Source of the DNA: CAXMMR01 sp963692975
GTDB taxonomy: Bacteria; Pseudomonadota; Alphaproteobacteria; Acetobacterales; Acetobacteraceae
Direction: 5' to 3'
Assembly (NCBI GenBank): GCA_963692975.2
Contig: CAXMMR010000001.1
Coordinates: 1 to 64,000 of the forward strand
DNA length: 64,000 nt
This document shows, piece after piece, positions 25,162 through 34,055 of the stretch. The translations under genes and the position numbers were made by a program. The notes under the pieces were generated by a model. The model saw only the letters and a list, made by a program, of their open reading frames with translations. It was not told where the DNA came from and did no database searches. Every line of letters begins with the position of its first letter. The stretch's first letter is position 1.

Positions 25162-26224
25162 GCCCGCCCCCGAGCCGCCCACGGCCGAGCTGTCCCGGCC
25201 GTTCGCGGCCGAGCTCTCACCGAGGCTCGCAGCCGACAGCGCGCGCAGCCGCACACTGCTCGCGGCGCGCGACTATGGCGGCTTGGTGCTGCTCGGCCTG
25301 CTCGCCTGGGCGCTGCTCACCGGGCTCAACTCGTTCTGGTCCAGCGTGCTCGCCTCGGTGCTGATCTGGACGGTGGCGACCAGCGGCCTCAACGTCATCG
25401 CCGGCCTCGGCGGCTATCCGAGCCTGGTGCAGGGCGCGTTCTACGGCCTCGGCGCCTACGGCTCCGCCATCGCGCTCACCGACGGGTTGCCGCTTTGGCT
25501 TGCAATGGTCATCGGCGTCGGCCTCGCCGGGCTCAGCGGCCTGCTGATCGGCGCCATCTTCGCCCGCACCCGCGGCCAATACTTTGCCATCGGCACGCTG
25601 TTCTTCGGCGTCATCGTCGCTTTGGTGCTGAATAACTGGTCGTCGCTCACCGGCGGCCCGCTCGGCACCCCGGTCCCGTTCGTCTTCGCCGACGCCGGCC
25701 AGCTCAACGTCCTCATCGCCGCCGCCGCCGCCGCCGCGCTGATGCTGGTGCGTTTCATACAGGCGAGCCGGCTCGGCCGCCGCTTGGTCACGGTGCGCGA
25801 GGACGAGGACCTGGCCGAGCATGTCGGCGTGCCGACCGGGCGCACCAAGCTCATCGGCTTCGTCATCTCGGCCTGCGTCGCCGGCTTCGCCGGCGTTCTC
25901 ATCGCCCAATACAACAGCACCTTGTCGCCCGACCTGTTCGACTACAGCGTCGGCTTCGTGATGTTCGTCGCGCTCAGCGTCGGCGGCGCCGGGCGCGTGC
26001 TCGGGCCGCTGCTCGGCAGCCTGTTCATCGTTGGCGTGCCGAATCTGCTGAACCTGCCCTCGGGGCTTGGCCTGCTGCTGGTGGGCCTGGTCTTCGTCGC
26101 CGTGGTGATCCTGGTCCCCGGCGGTCTGATGAGCGGGCTGGACGCGCTGATCCGGCCGCTGCTGAGCCAAGCGCGGTTCCGTCGGGCGCGTCATCCGGTC
26201 GACCACCCGGACGTGGTGCGATGA
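25151..26224 (+). CDS. Branched-chain amino acid type ABC permease (LivM family)
   Basis: 357 residues from GTG 25151. A roughly 35-residue polar, proline-rich N-terminal extension precedes the first helix. LivM marks: TSGLNVIAGLGGYPSLVQGAFYGLGAY, RTRGQYFAIGTLFFGVIV, and the cytosolic coupling loop VREDEDLAEHVGVPTGRTKL (EDxxxAExxG). The stop overlaps the ATG of the ATPase (ATGA). It pairs with the LivH-like permease. The N-terminal extension is longer than usual; the true start could be internal. Confidence 0.9.
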   Translation: MSPEPAPEPPTAELSRPFAAELSPRLAADSARSRTLLAARDYGGLVLLGLLAWALLTGLNSFWSSVLASVLIWTVATSGLNVIAGLGGYPSLVQGAFYGLGAYGSAIALTDGLPLWLAMVIGVGLAGLSGLLIGAIFARTRGQYFAIGTLFFGVIVALVLNNWSSLTGGPLGTPVPFVFADAGQLNVLIAAAAAAALMLVRFIQASRLGRRLVTVREDEDLAEHVGVPTGRTKLIGFVISACVAGFAGVLIAQYNSTLSPDLFDYSVGFVMFVALSVGGAGRVLGPLLGSLFIVGVPNLLNLPSGLGLLLVGLVFVAVVILVPGGLMSGLDALIRPLLSQARFRRARHPVDHPDVVR

Positions 26225-26925
26225 GCGCCCTGCTCGAGGTCGAGGGGCTGAGCCTCTCCTTCGGCGGCGTGCGGGCCGTCGACGGGGTGGACCTGTCGGT
26301 CGAGCGCTCGACGATCTGCGGCATCATCGGCCCCAACGGCTCCGGCAAGACCACGCTGTTGAGCCTGCTGAGCGGCACCTACCGACCGCGCGCCGGCAGC
26401 ATCCGCCTCGACGGCCGCGCAATCGGCGGCCTCTCCGCCCATCGCACGGTGCAAGCCGGCGTTGCCCGCACCTTCCAGACCACCCGGCTGTTCGCCGGCT
26501 GGACGCTGCTCGCCAACCTTGAGGTCGCCGCGGCGACCCGCAAGCCCGGCGCGGTCGACCTGTTCAGCCTGCTCGGCCTCGTGAACCTCGCCGAGCGCGG
26601 CCATGCCGCCTGCACCAGCCTGTCGAATGCCGAGCAGCGCCTCGCCATGATCGCCGTCGCGCTCGCCACCCAGCCGCTGCTGCTACTGCTGGACGAGCCC
26701 GCGGTCGGCATGTCGCCCTTCGAGGCCGCGGCACTCGCCCGCAACATCCGCCGCATCCGTGACGAGCTTGGCGTCACGGTGCTGATCGTCGAGCACAACA
26801 TGCATTTGATGATGGGGCTCGCCGACACGATCATGGTGATGAACGCCGGCCGCAAGCTGGTCGAGGGCGCGCCCGAGGCGATCCGCCGCGACCCTCAAGT
26901 GATCGCCTGCTATCTTGGCGGCTGA
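26221..26925 (+). CDS. Branched-chain amino acid type ABC ATPase (LivG family), altered signature motif
   Basis: 234 residues. Walker A GPNGSGKTTLLSLL (about residues 40-53), GVARTFQTTRLF (Q-loop), Walker B LLLLLDEPAVGMSP and the switch histidine IVEHNMHLM. The ABC signature, normally LSYGQQR or LSGGEQR, reads LSNAEQR: both glycines after the serine are gone. It could still bind ATP, but hydrolysis at the site formed with this motif would be weak, as in asymmetric transporters. LivG proteins are usually about 250 residues, so length is normal. It probably works as a heterodimer with the following LivF, which has a normal FSGGEQQ. Confidence 0.85.
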   Translation: MSALLEVEGLSLSFGGVRAVDGVDLSVERSTICGIIGPNGSGKTTLLSLLSGTYRPRAGSIRLDGRAIGGLSAHRTVQAGVARTFQTTRLFAGWTLLANLEVAAATRKPGAVDLFSLLGLVNLAERGHAACTSLSNAEQRLAMIAVALATQPLLLLLDEPAVGMSPFEAAALARNIRRIRDELGVTVLIVEHNMHLMMGLADTIMVMNAGRKLVEGAPEAIRRDPQVIACYLGG

Positions 26926-27637
26926 GCCGATCCTCGCCATCGAACGCCTCGGCGTCAGCTTCGGCGCCGCGCCGGCGCTGCGTGACGTCAGCCTCAGCAT
27001 CGCGCCGGGCGAGGCCGTATCGGTGCTCGGCGCCAATGGTGCGGGCAAGACGACGCTGCTGCGCGCCATCATGCGCCGGCTGCCGGCCGCCACCGGCTCC
27101 GTCCGCATCGCCGGCGAGGAGACGTCCCGCCTGCCCACCGACCAGGTGGTGCGCCGCGGCGTCGCCCTCTGCCCCGAAGGCCGGCAGCTCTTCCAAGCGA
27201 TGACGGTGGAAGACAACCTGCTGCTCGGCGCCTATGGCAGCGCCAACGTCCTCGCCCGGACGCGGCTGCAGGCGGTGTTCGCCCGCGTGCCCTGGCTGGC
27301 GGCGCGCCGCGCCCAGCCGGCCGGCAGCTTCAGCGGCGGCGAGCAACAGATGGTGGCGATCTGCCGCGCCCTGATGTCGGCCCCCCGCCTGCTGCTTCTT
27401 GACGAGCCCTCCAGCGGCCTGTCGCCGATCGCCGTCGCCCAGATCCGCGACATGCTGCAGACCGTGCGCCAACAGGACGGCATGGCGATGCTGCTGGTGG
27501 AGCAGAACGTCGCCCTCGCCACCGCGCTGACGGGGCGTTGCTACCTGCTGAACCGCGGCGTCATCGAGGCCGAAGGCAATACGGCCGATCTCGTCAACGA
27601 CCGGGTTCTGGCAGATGCCTACATGGGGGCTGGATGA
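26915..27637 (+). CDS. Branched-chain amino acid type ABC ATPase (LivF family)
   Basis: 240 residues from TTG 26915, overlapping LivG by 11 bases. Walker A GANGAGKTTLLRAIM, signature SFSGGEQQMVAICRAL, Walker B LLLLDEPSSGLSP, switch LLVEQNVALA. This is the last gene of the five-gene uptake operon; a stop-codon hairpin repeat follows six bases after its stop. All catalytic motifs are canonical, in contrast to its LivG partner. Confidence 0.9.
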   Translation: MAAEPILAIERLGVSFGAAPALRDVSLSIAPGEAVSVLGANGAGKTTLLRAIMRRLPAATGSVRIAGEETSRLPTDQVVRRGVALCPEGRQLFQAMTVEDNLLLGAYGSANVLARTRLQAVFARVPWLAARRAQPAGSFSGGEQQMVAICRALMSAPRLLLLDEPSSGLSPIAVAQIRDMLQTVRQQDGMAMLLVEQNVALATALTGRCYLLNRGVIEAEGNTADLVNDRVLADAYMGAG

Positions 27638-27642
27638 AGAGA

Positions 27643-27696
27643 CGGCCAGAGGCTCTGCCTCTGGACTCCGTTGGGGCCCGAGGCCCCAGACCCCAT
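27643..27696 (+). repeat. Bipartite stop-codon hairpin, + orientation
   Basis: Six bases after the LivF stop: CCAGAGGC-TCT-GCCTCTGG, then TGGGGCC-CGA-GGCCCCA and GACCCCAT. Compensating changes (AGAGGC with GCCTCT) keep hairpin 1 paired while the sequence differs from the 21931 copy, which argues that the structure itself is under selection. Confidence 0.85.
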
Positions 27697-27792
27697 TCGC
27701 TTGAAGTTCCGGCTACCCGCGTTCTTGCTTGGCGACTCCGTTCCTCCTCGCGCCTGCAGCGGACTTGCCGCGCGCAACGGATCAGTAATCGG

Positions 27793-27856
27793 TTTTCAAA
27801 GGCTCCACCTTCGATGGGATCGCTGCATGCCGCGATGGGGCAAAGCCCGTGGCCTT
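27793..27856 (-). repeat. Bipartite stop-codon hairpin, - orientation, with a short insertion
   Basis: Lies just beyond the stop of the hypothetical gene at 27862. GGCTTTGCCCC and TTTGAAAACC of the family are present, but the inner part is replaced by GGGATCGCTGCATGCCGCGATGGGG, so hairpin 1 is damaged while new pairing (ATCG/CGAT) is possible. Confidence 0.6.
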
Positions 27857-27861
27857 CGCAC

Positions 27862-28284
27862 TTACCTCGCCCGGCCCCACCGCCGAAACGAAAACAGCGA
27901 GCGCCGCTCCCGCCGCGTCCAGTAAACCAGCGCCTCGTCCAGTGTGTGGTGCGACCTGGTTCGCTCGCCTGTGCGCTGCAGCACGACGCCGTTGCCGCTC
28001 CGCCAGATCGCCGCGCAGCGCAGCGCCTGCCCGCTTGGCGTCAGCGACAGGATCTCCTCGAACCGTACGCCATGAGCGGCGTGGTCGAGCTGAATGGTGA
28101 GCGACAAGCCACGCCGCTCGGCCCAGTCGCGCGCCAGCACGAGGTCCTCGATCGAAAAGGCGAGGCCAAGCGTCTCACGCGCCGCCTGGCTTGCGATGCT
28201 CCTCCGCGCCCCGGCATCGTCAGCAAGCGGCGTGGCGCACGCGGCTGCCGAAATTGCGCGCCCGCCTGGAACCTTCTGAAGCAT
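27862..28284 (-). CDS. Hypothetical protein, 140 residues
   Basis: I do not recognise a family. It is soluble, with no signal peptide or membrane helix. The middle alternates strands and polar residues (GLSLTIQLDHAAHGVRFEEILSL, then CAAIWRSGNGVVLQRTGE), and the C-terminus is basic (WTRRERRSLFSFRRWGR). The coding frame is supported by the family hairpin lying directly beyond its stop and by the absence of a competing frame. It faces the Liv operon convergently. Confidence 0.55.
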   Translation of the reverse strand: MLQKVPGGRAISAAACATPLADDAGARRSIASQAARETLGLAFSIEDLVLARDWAERRGLSLTIQLDHAAHGVRFEEILSLTPSGQALRCAAIWRSGNGVVLQRTGERTRSHHTLDEALVYWTRRERRSLFSFRRWGRAR

Positions 28285-28437
28285 CTCGCCCCCACAAGGC
28301 CTTCATGGCCCTGCATCATGATCGGCGAAAAAGGTGAACAATTCGTATAGATCGCATGCGCTTGACGACCTCCCTCTCGCCTCCGGAGCCGGCAAGGAGC
28401 AAGCTTGCGGCAAGGGATAAATGCGGGAGGGTCCGAC

Positions 28438-29160
28438 ATGGCACGTGTGGCACTCGTGACGGGAGGCACACGCGGAATCGGCGCAGCGATTAGCCGGGCG
28501 CTGCACTCGGCCGGCCGGGAAGTGATCGCCAGCTACGCCGCCAACGACGCCGCCGCCGAAGGCTTCAAGGCGGAGACCGGCATCGGCGTGCTGCGCTTCG
28601 ACGCCGCCGACTATGCCGCCTGCGAGGCCGCCGCCAAGCGGATTGCCGAAGAGCACGGCCCGATCGAGATCCTGGTCAACAACGCTGGCATCACCCGCGA
28701 CGCCACCCTCGCAAGGCTGTCGCGCGAGATGTGGGATGCCGTGCTCGACACCAATCTCGGCTCCTGCTTCAACCTGTGCCGCCTGACCTTCGACGGCATG
28801 CGCGCGCAGAAATTTGGCCGCATCGTCAACATCGGCAGCGTCAACGGCCAGGCCGGGCAATACGGCCAGGTGAACTACGCCGCCGCCAAGTCCGGCATCC
28901 ACGGCTTCACCAAGGCCCTTGCGCTGGAGGCGGCACGCTTCGGCATCACGGTGAACGCCATCGCGCCGGGTTATGTCGACACCGACATGGTTCGCGCCGT
29001 GCCCCCCGACGTTCTCGAAAAGATCGTCAGCCGAATTCCCGTCGGCCGCCTCGGCCACGCCGAGGACATCGCCCGCGGCGTCGTCTTCCTCACCGCCGAA
29101 GACGCCGACTTCGTCACCGGCTCGACGCTGTCGATCAATGGCGGGCAGCACATGTACTAG
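28438..29160 (+). CDS. phaB: Acetoacetyl-CoA reductase-like short-chain dehydrogenase
   Basis: 240 residues from ATG 28438 (GGGAGG upstream). The classical SDR fold has a VTGGTRGIGAAI nucleotide-binding loop, NNAGIT, a Ser in NIGSVNGQAGQYGQ and the YAAAKSG catalytic Tyr/Lys pair. The NGQAGQYGQVNYAAAKSGIH run and the end SINGGQHMY are the marks of PhaB-type NADPH acetoacetyl-CoA reductases, which make (R)-3-hydroxybutyryl-CoA for polyhydroxybutyrate. phaA and phaC are not next to it. A FabG-like role is the alternative. A hairpin repeat follows the stop, so pcaIJF is probably a separate transcript. Confidence 0.85.
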   Translation: MARVALVTGGTRGIGAAISRALHSAGREVIASYAANDAAAEGFKAETGIGVLRFDAADYAACEAAAKRIAEEHGPIEILVNNAGITRDATLARLSREMWDAVLDTNLGSCFNLCRLTFDGMRAQKFGRIVNIGSVNGQAGQYGQVNYAAAKSGIHGFTKALALEAARFGITVNAIAPGYVDTDMVRAVPPDVLEKIVSRIPVGRLGHAEDIARGVVFLTAEDADFVTGSTLSINGGQHMY

Positions 29161-29179
29161 CTGACTGTGGAGGACAGGT

Positions 29180-29266
29180 AGGCCAAGGCTCTGCCCTGGA
29201 CCAGACGCCCATCGCTCCCGTGCGATGGGCTTCGACGCCGGGGCCGTGAGGCTCCAGGCCCCGCCT
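29180..29266 (+). repeat. Bipartite stop-codon hairpin, + orientation, expanded
   Basis: Starts about 20 bases after the phaB stop: GGCCAAGGCTCTGCCCTGGAC (hairpin 1, one mismatch), then an extra hairpin GCCCATCG-CTCCCGTG-CGATGGGC, then GGGGCCGTGAGGCTCCAGGCCCC (hairpin 2). It separates phaB from pcaI. Confidence 0.65.
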
Positions 29267-29294
29267 GTTTGGCGAAGCACAGCAGCCGGCGGAG

Positions 29295-29987
29295 GTGGAG
29301 CGTTACGTGATCAACAAGATCGTCAGCAGCGTCGAGGCGGCGCTCGCCGGCATCGGCGACAGCGCCAGCATCATGATCGGCGGCTTCGGCGCCGTCGGCC
29401 AGCCCGACATCCTGATCGACGGGCTGGTCGATAAGGGCGCGCGCGACCTCACGATCATCACCAACAATGCCGGTGCGGGCCTGATCGGGCTCGCCAGGCT
29501 GCTCGCCGCCGGCCAGGTGCGGCGCATCATCTGCTCCTATCCGCGCTCCGCCGGCTCGGTCGCGTTCGAGGCGCTGTTCAACGCCGGACGGATCGAGCTC
29601 GAGCTGGTGCCGCAGGGCACGCTGGCCGAGCGCATCCGCGCCGCCGGCGCCGGCATCGGCGCCTTCTACACGCCGACCGCCTTCGGCACCGAGCTCGCGC
29701 ACGGCAAGGAGACGCGCGAGATCGCCGGCCGGCAGCACGTGCTGGAGTATGCGCTGCCGGCCGACGTCGCCCTGGTGGAGGCCTGGCAGGCGGATCGCTG
29801 GGGCAACTGCACCTACAAGCAGAGCGGCCGTAACTTCAACCCGATCATGGCCACCGCCGCCCGGCTCACGGTCGTGCAGTCCCAGCACCTGGTCGCGCTC
29901 GGCACGCTTAATCCGGAGACGGTGATGACGCCCGGCATCTTTGTCGACCGCGTCGTCCACCAACCCTACGGCGATCCCCAAGGCTAG
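29295..29987 (+). CDS. pcaI: 3-oxoadipate (or 3-oxoacid) CoA-transferase, subunit A
   Basis: 230 residues from GTG 29295 behind GGCGGAG. The CoA-transferase family I alpha fold: SIMIGGFGAVGQPDILIDGL, TIITNNAGAG and GAFYTPTAFGTELAHGKE. With the next gene it moves CoA from succinyl-CoA to 3-oxoadipate in the beta-ketoadipate pathway. The thiolase behind it is of the PcaF type, which favours 3-oxoadipate over acetoacetate (ScoA) as substrate. The two names cannot be told apart from this subunit alone. Confidence 0.85.
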   Translation: MERYVINKIVSSVEAALAGIGDSASIMIGGFGAVGQPDILIDGLVDKGARDLTIITNNAGAGLIGLARLLAAGQVRRIICSYPRSAGSVAFEALFNAGRIELELVPQGTLAERIRAAGAGIGAFYTPTAFGTELAHGKETREIAGRQHVLEYALPADVALVEAWQADRWGNCTYKQSGRNFNPIMATAARLTVVQSQHLVALGTLNPETVMTPGIFVDRVVHQPYGDPQG

Positions 29988-29998
29988 GAGCGGCAACG

Positions 29999-30671
29999 AT
30001 GGGCACCACGGTTGAAGCGCTGTCGCGCGAGCAGGTCGCGGCCAGGCTGGCGAGCGACATTCCGGATGGCTGGTATGTCAATCTCGGCATCGGCGCGCCG
30101 ACGCTGGTCGCCGACTACCTCCCGGAAGGGCGCGAGATCGTGCTGCATTCCGAGAACGGCATCCTCGGCATGGGCCCCGCGCCGGCGCCCGACCGCGTGG
30201 AACCCTGGCTGATCAACGCCGGCAAGAAGCACGTGACGATGCTGACCGGCGGCTCGTTCGTCCACCAGGCGGACAGCTTCGCCATCATCCGCGGCGGCCA
30301 TCTCGATCTGTGCGTGCTCGGCGCCTTCCAGGTGGCGCAGAACGGCGACCTGGCGAACTGGTCGATCTCGACCACCGAAAAGGCGCCGGCCGTCGGCGGC
30401 GCGATGGACCTCGCGGTCGGCGCCAAGCACGTCTGGGTGCTGATGGAGCACACCACCAAGACGGGCGTGCCGCGGCTCACCGAGCGCTGCTCCTATCCGC
30501 TCACCGCGCTCGGCGTGGTCAGCCGGATCTACACCAACCTTGCCGTCATCGACGTGACGGTGCGGGGCTTCGAGGTGCGCGAAATGCTGCCGGGGCTGAC
30601 GCTCGAGGCATTGCAGGAGAAGACAGCCGCGCCGCTGCACATCTCAGCCGGGCGGCTGGCGGAGAACGAGC

Positions 30672-30679
<8 letters not shown>
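29999..30679 (+). CDS. pcaJ: 3-oxoadipate (or 3-oxoacid) CoA-transferase, subunit B
   Basis: 226 residues, 11 bases behind subunit A. The catalytic glutamate is in HSENGILGMGP (about residue 51), the residue that forms the glutamyl-CoA thioester. It opens VAARLASDIPDGWYVNLGIGAP and carries GGHLDLCVLGAFQVAQNGDLANWS, both standard for the beta subunit. The stop overlaps the start of pcaF by 8 bases, so the three genes are coupled. Confidence 0.9.
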
Positions 30680-31868
<1,189 letters not shown>

Positions 31869-31869
31869 C

Positions 31870-32460
31870 CATTCCCGATGCACCATTCCGCCCGGATGCA
31901 GCGCCAGGTCTTGGCATCAAGGTCGACCTTGATGCCGGGGGCGACGAGAAGGTCGACGAACAGCGCGCCATGCCGGTCGCGCTGGCGCATCGTATCGTTG
32001 TAAAGGTGGCGCCGCTGACGTCATCGCCCAGCGACGCCGTGGCGGGCGTCATGATCACCTTTACCGACGTGACCCAGCGCATTGCCGCGGCCAAGGCGTT
32101 GGTGGCGGCCAAGAAGCGGGCCGAGAGCGTTCACGCCAAGTCGCGCTTCCTCGCCGCCGCCAGCCACGACCTGCGCCGGCCGCTATAGATCCTCGCTCTG
32201 CCGCAGGCATTACTGGCGAAGAGCGTGATGGGTGAGAAGCCGCAGGGCCTGGTGGTCCGGCTCGACGACACGCTCGGCGTGATGTCGGCGATGCTGGACA
32301 CGCTGCTCGACATTGATGAGATCGAGGCCGGCACCGTGCGTCCGGAGCCGTCGGCCTTAACCCTCGACAGCTTGACCGCCTGCGCAACGGGTTCACCTAC
32401 CGCGCAGAGGCAAAGCGCCTCAGCCTGCGCGTCGCGCCTCGACTGTCATCGTGCCTACTC
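31870..32460 (+). pseudogene. Remnant of a PAS/hybrid histidine kinase
   Basis: The plus-strand reading AGVMITFTDVTQRIAAAKAL (end of a PAS domain) runs into KSRFLAAASHDLRRPL, the H-box of CheR/PAS-type hybrid kinases. A TAG (32186-32188) then stands where the family has Gln. Beyond it the same frame gives LLAKSVMGEKPQGLV and MLDTLLDIDEIEAGTV. Near 32367 the frame shifts (QLDRLRNGFTYRAEAKRL in the new frame), and homology stops near 32460. N-terminal sensor and C-terminal ATPase parts are missing. So: one nonsense codon, one frameshift and two truncations. It marks a junction between core-looking genes (left) and the accessory region (right). Confidence 0.8.
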
Positions 32461-33990
32461 GCTGATGGCAATTATCTCCGGCTCGCTGCCCGGCAGCGGC
32501 GTGGCGTGGCGGGCAACCTCGGCGAGCTCGGCGAGGCGTTGCCTATGGTCGTCCTCTCCGAGCGGGTAGCGCGCCATCACGACCGCCGCGGCAAAGCCAA
32601 GCAACACGGTCAGGCCGCAGAAGGTTACGACCAGGTGGGTCAGAACGATGTCGGGCACCGTGCCTGGTTTGGCGGCTGCGGGAAAATGTACGGCGCTGAG
32701 GATGGCGCCGGACAGCAATAGGCCGACGCCGGTGACGCATTTCTGCATGAAGAACGAGCCCGCGAAGAACACACCCTCTTGGCGCTGTCCGGTACGCATT
32801 TGAGAATCCTCGACAACGTCCGAAATCATCGAACTACCGAGGATAGTGCCGCCGACGCCGAAGGTGATCGTCAGCACGAAGAATATCATCAATACCGGCA
32901 GCAAGGCCGGTGTGCCGTTGGCTGGGAACACGCCGGCCACCCGCAGCAACAGCGGCGCCGAGGCCAAAACACAGTAGCCGATCGAGGACCAGACGGCGAC
33001 CAGCCGCTTGCCCCAGCGGCGGGAAGCAATCGTGACGAAGCCGAATGCGACAGCGACGCCGAGGAGGATGCAGAGTGTAAAGATCGCCAGCGCGCCCGAG
33101 CTGAACCCCCAAAGAAACGTGTTGAAGTAGGTGGTCAGCGCGAAAATCAAACCGAGATTGGCGTTGCTGAACATCCCTGAGACCAGCAGAATGCGGAAGG
33201 CGCGGTTGGCGAACGCGGTGCGCACACCACGCAGCGTGCCGCCAAGGCTGGTTCGGGTCGGCGAGGCCTTCGGCAGACGGCCGATCTCGCGGTGGGTGCC
33301 TATGGCCGACAGCAGGATCGCACCCATCATCAGCACGGCGGCGCAAATCGCGTAGTGCCGGTAGCCGGCGGGGTTGAGCTGGCCGACCGGAAAGCTCGGC
33401 GTCGGCGCCAGAAAGATGGCAAAGGCAATGAGCAGCATGCCGACGCCGCCGAGCCAGCCGAATAGGTAGCGATAGCCAAGGATCGAGGTACGTTCGTGGT
33501 AGTCGCTGGTGAGCTCGGGCGTGAGCGCGCTGGACGGCACCTCGTAGCAGGAGATGGCGCTGCGAACGAGGATCGCGACCACGACCAGGTACGCCATGAT
33601 GACGAGGTGCGAGGCGCCGGCCGGCGGGTTCCACAGCAGTAAATAGAGCACCCCGACAGGCACGGCCGAGGCATACATGAACGGGTGTCGCCGGCCCCAG
33701 CGCGAGCGGCAATGGTCCGACAGGTGGCCTATGACTGGGTCGATGAACGCATCGAGCACCAAGGCGGCGAAGATTGCGAGCCCCACCAGGCCGGCCGGCA
33801 ACCCGACGACCTGGTTGTAGAACAGCAGCAACAGCGTCGAGAATCCGTTATCCTTGATGCCGTAGGCCAGCGAGCCGACGCCGTAGAACAGCTTGCTGAC
33901 CAGTGGCACCCGGCGCTGCTCGGGAGCGGCGACGCTATCCGCGTCTTCACGCTCGGATACCGCCATGACATGAGCGAAAGGCTGAGCCAT
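32455..33990 (-). CDS. GPH-family (MelB-like) MFS cation symporter
   Basis: 511 residues, about twelve helices, start ATG at 33990 with CGGAGG upstream. GPH marks: LFYGVGSLAYGIKDNG in helix 1, DAFIDPVIGHLSDHCRSRWGRRHPF (the D-x-x-x-D-P and RxGRR loop) and GGTILGSSMISDVVEDSQMRTGQRQEG near helix 10-11, where the family has DxxDyxexrTGxRxeg. Relatives import glycosides, but many sit in catabolic clusters for terpenes or steroids. Here it is next to an aldehyde dehydrogenase and faces a Baeyer-Villiger cluster, so uptake of that substrate is a fair guess. The 3' end overlaps the kinase remnant. Confidence 0.85.
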   Translation of the reverse strand: MAQPFAHVMAVSEREDADSVAAPEQRRVPLVSKLFYGVGSLAYGIKDNGFSTLLLLFYNQVVGLPAGLVGLAIFAALVLDAFIDPVIGHLSDHCRSRWGRRHPFMYASAVPVGVLYLLLWNPPAGASHLVIMAYLVVVAILVRSAISCYEVPSSALTPELTSDYHERTSILGYRYLFGWLGGVGMLLIAFAIFLAPTPSFPVGQLNPAGYRHYAICAAVLMMGAILLSAIGTHREIGRLPKASPTRTSLGGTLRGVRTAFANRAFRILLVSGMFSNANLGLIFALTTYFNTFLWGFSSGALAIFTLCILLGVAVAFGFVTIASRRWGKRLVAVWSSIGYCVLASAPLLLRVAGVFPANGTPALLPVLMIFFVLTITFGVGGTILGSSMISDVVEDSQMRTGQRQEGVFFAGSFFMQKCVTGVGLLLSGAILSAVHFPAAAKPGTVPDIVLTHLVVTFCGLTVLLGFAAAVVMARYPLGEDDHRQRLAELAEVARHATPLPGSEPEIIAISE

Positions 33991-34055
33991 TTGGTGGCGC
34001 CTCCGGAGAATGAAGTCGAGAGTGAGTCTTCGCGCCGCCCTACGACGAGCCCACG

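Noticed and set aside
28303..29280. 325-codon open frame on the minus strand
   Set aside because: Antisense of phaB, with Gly/Ala/Val-rich shadow composition.
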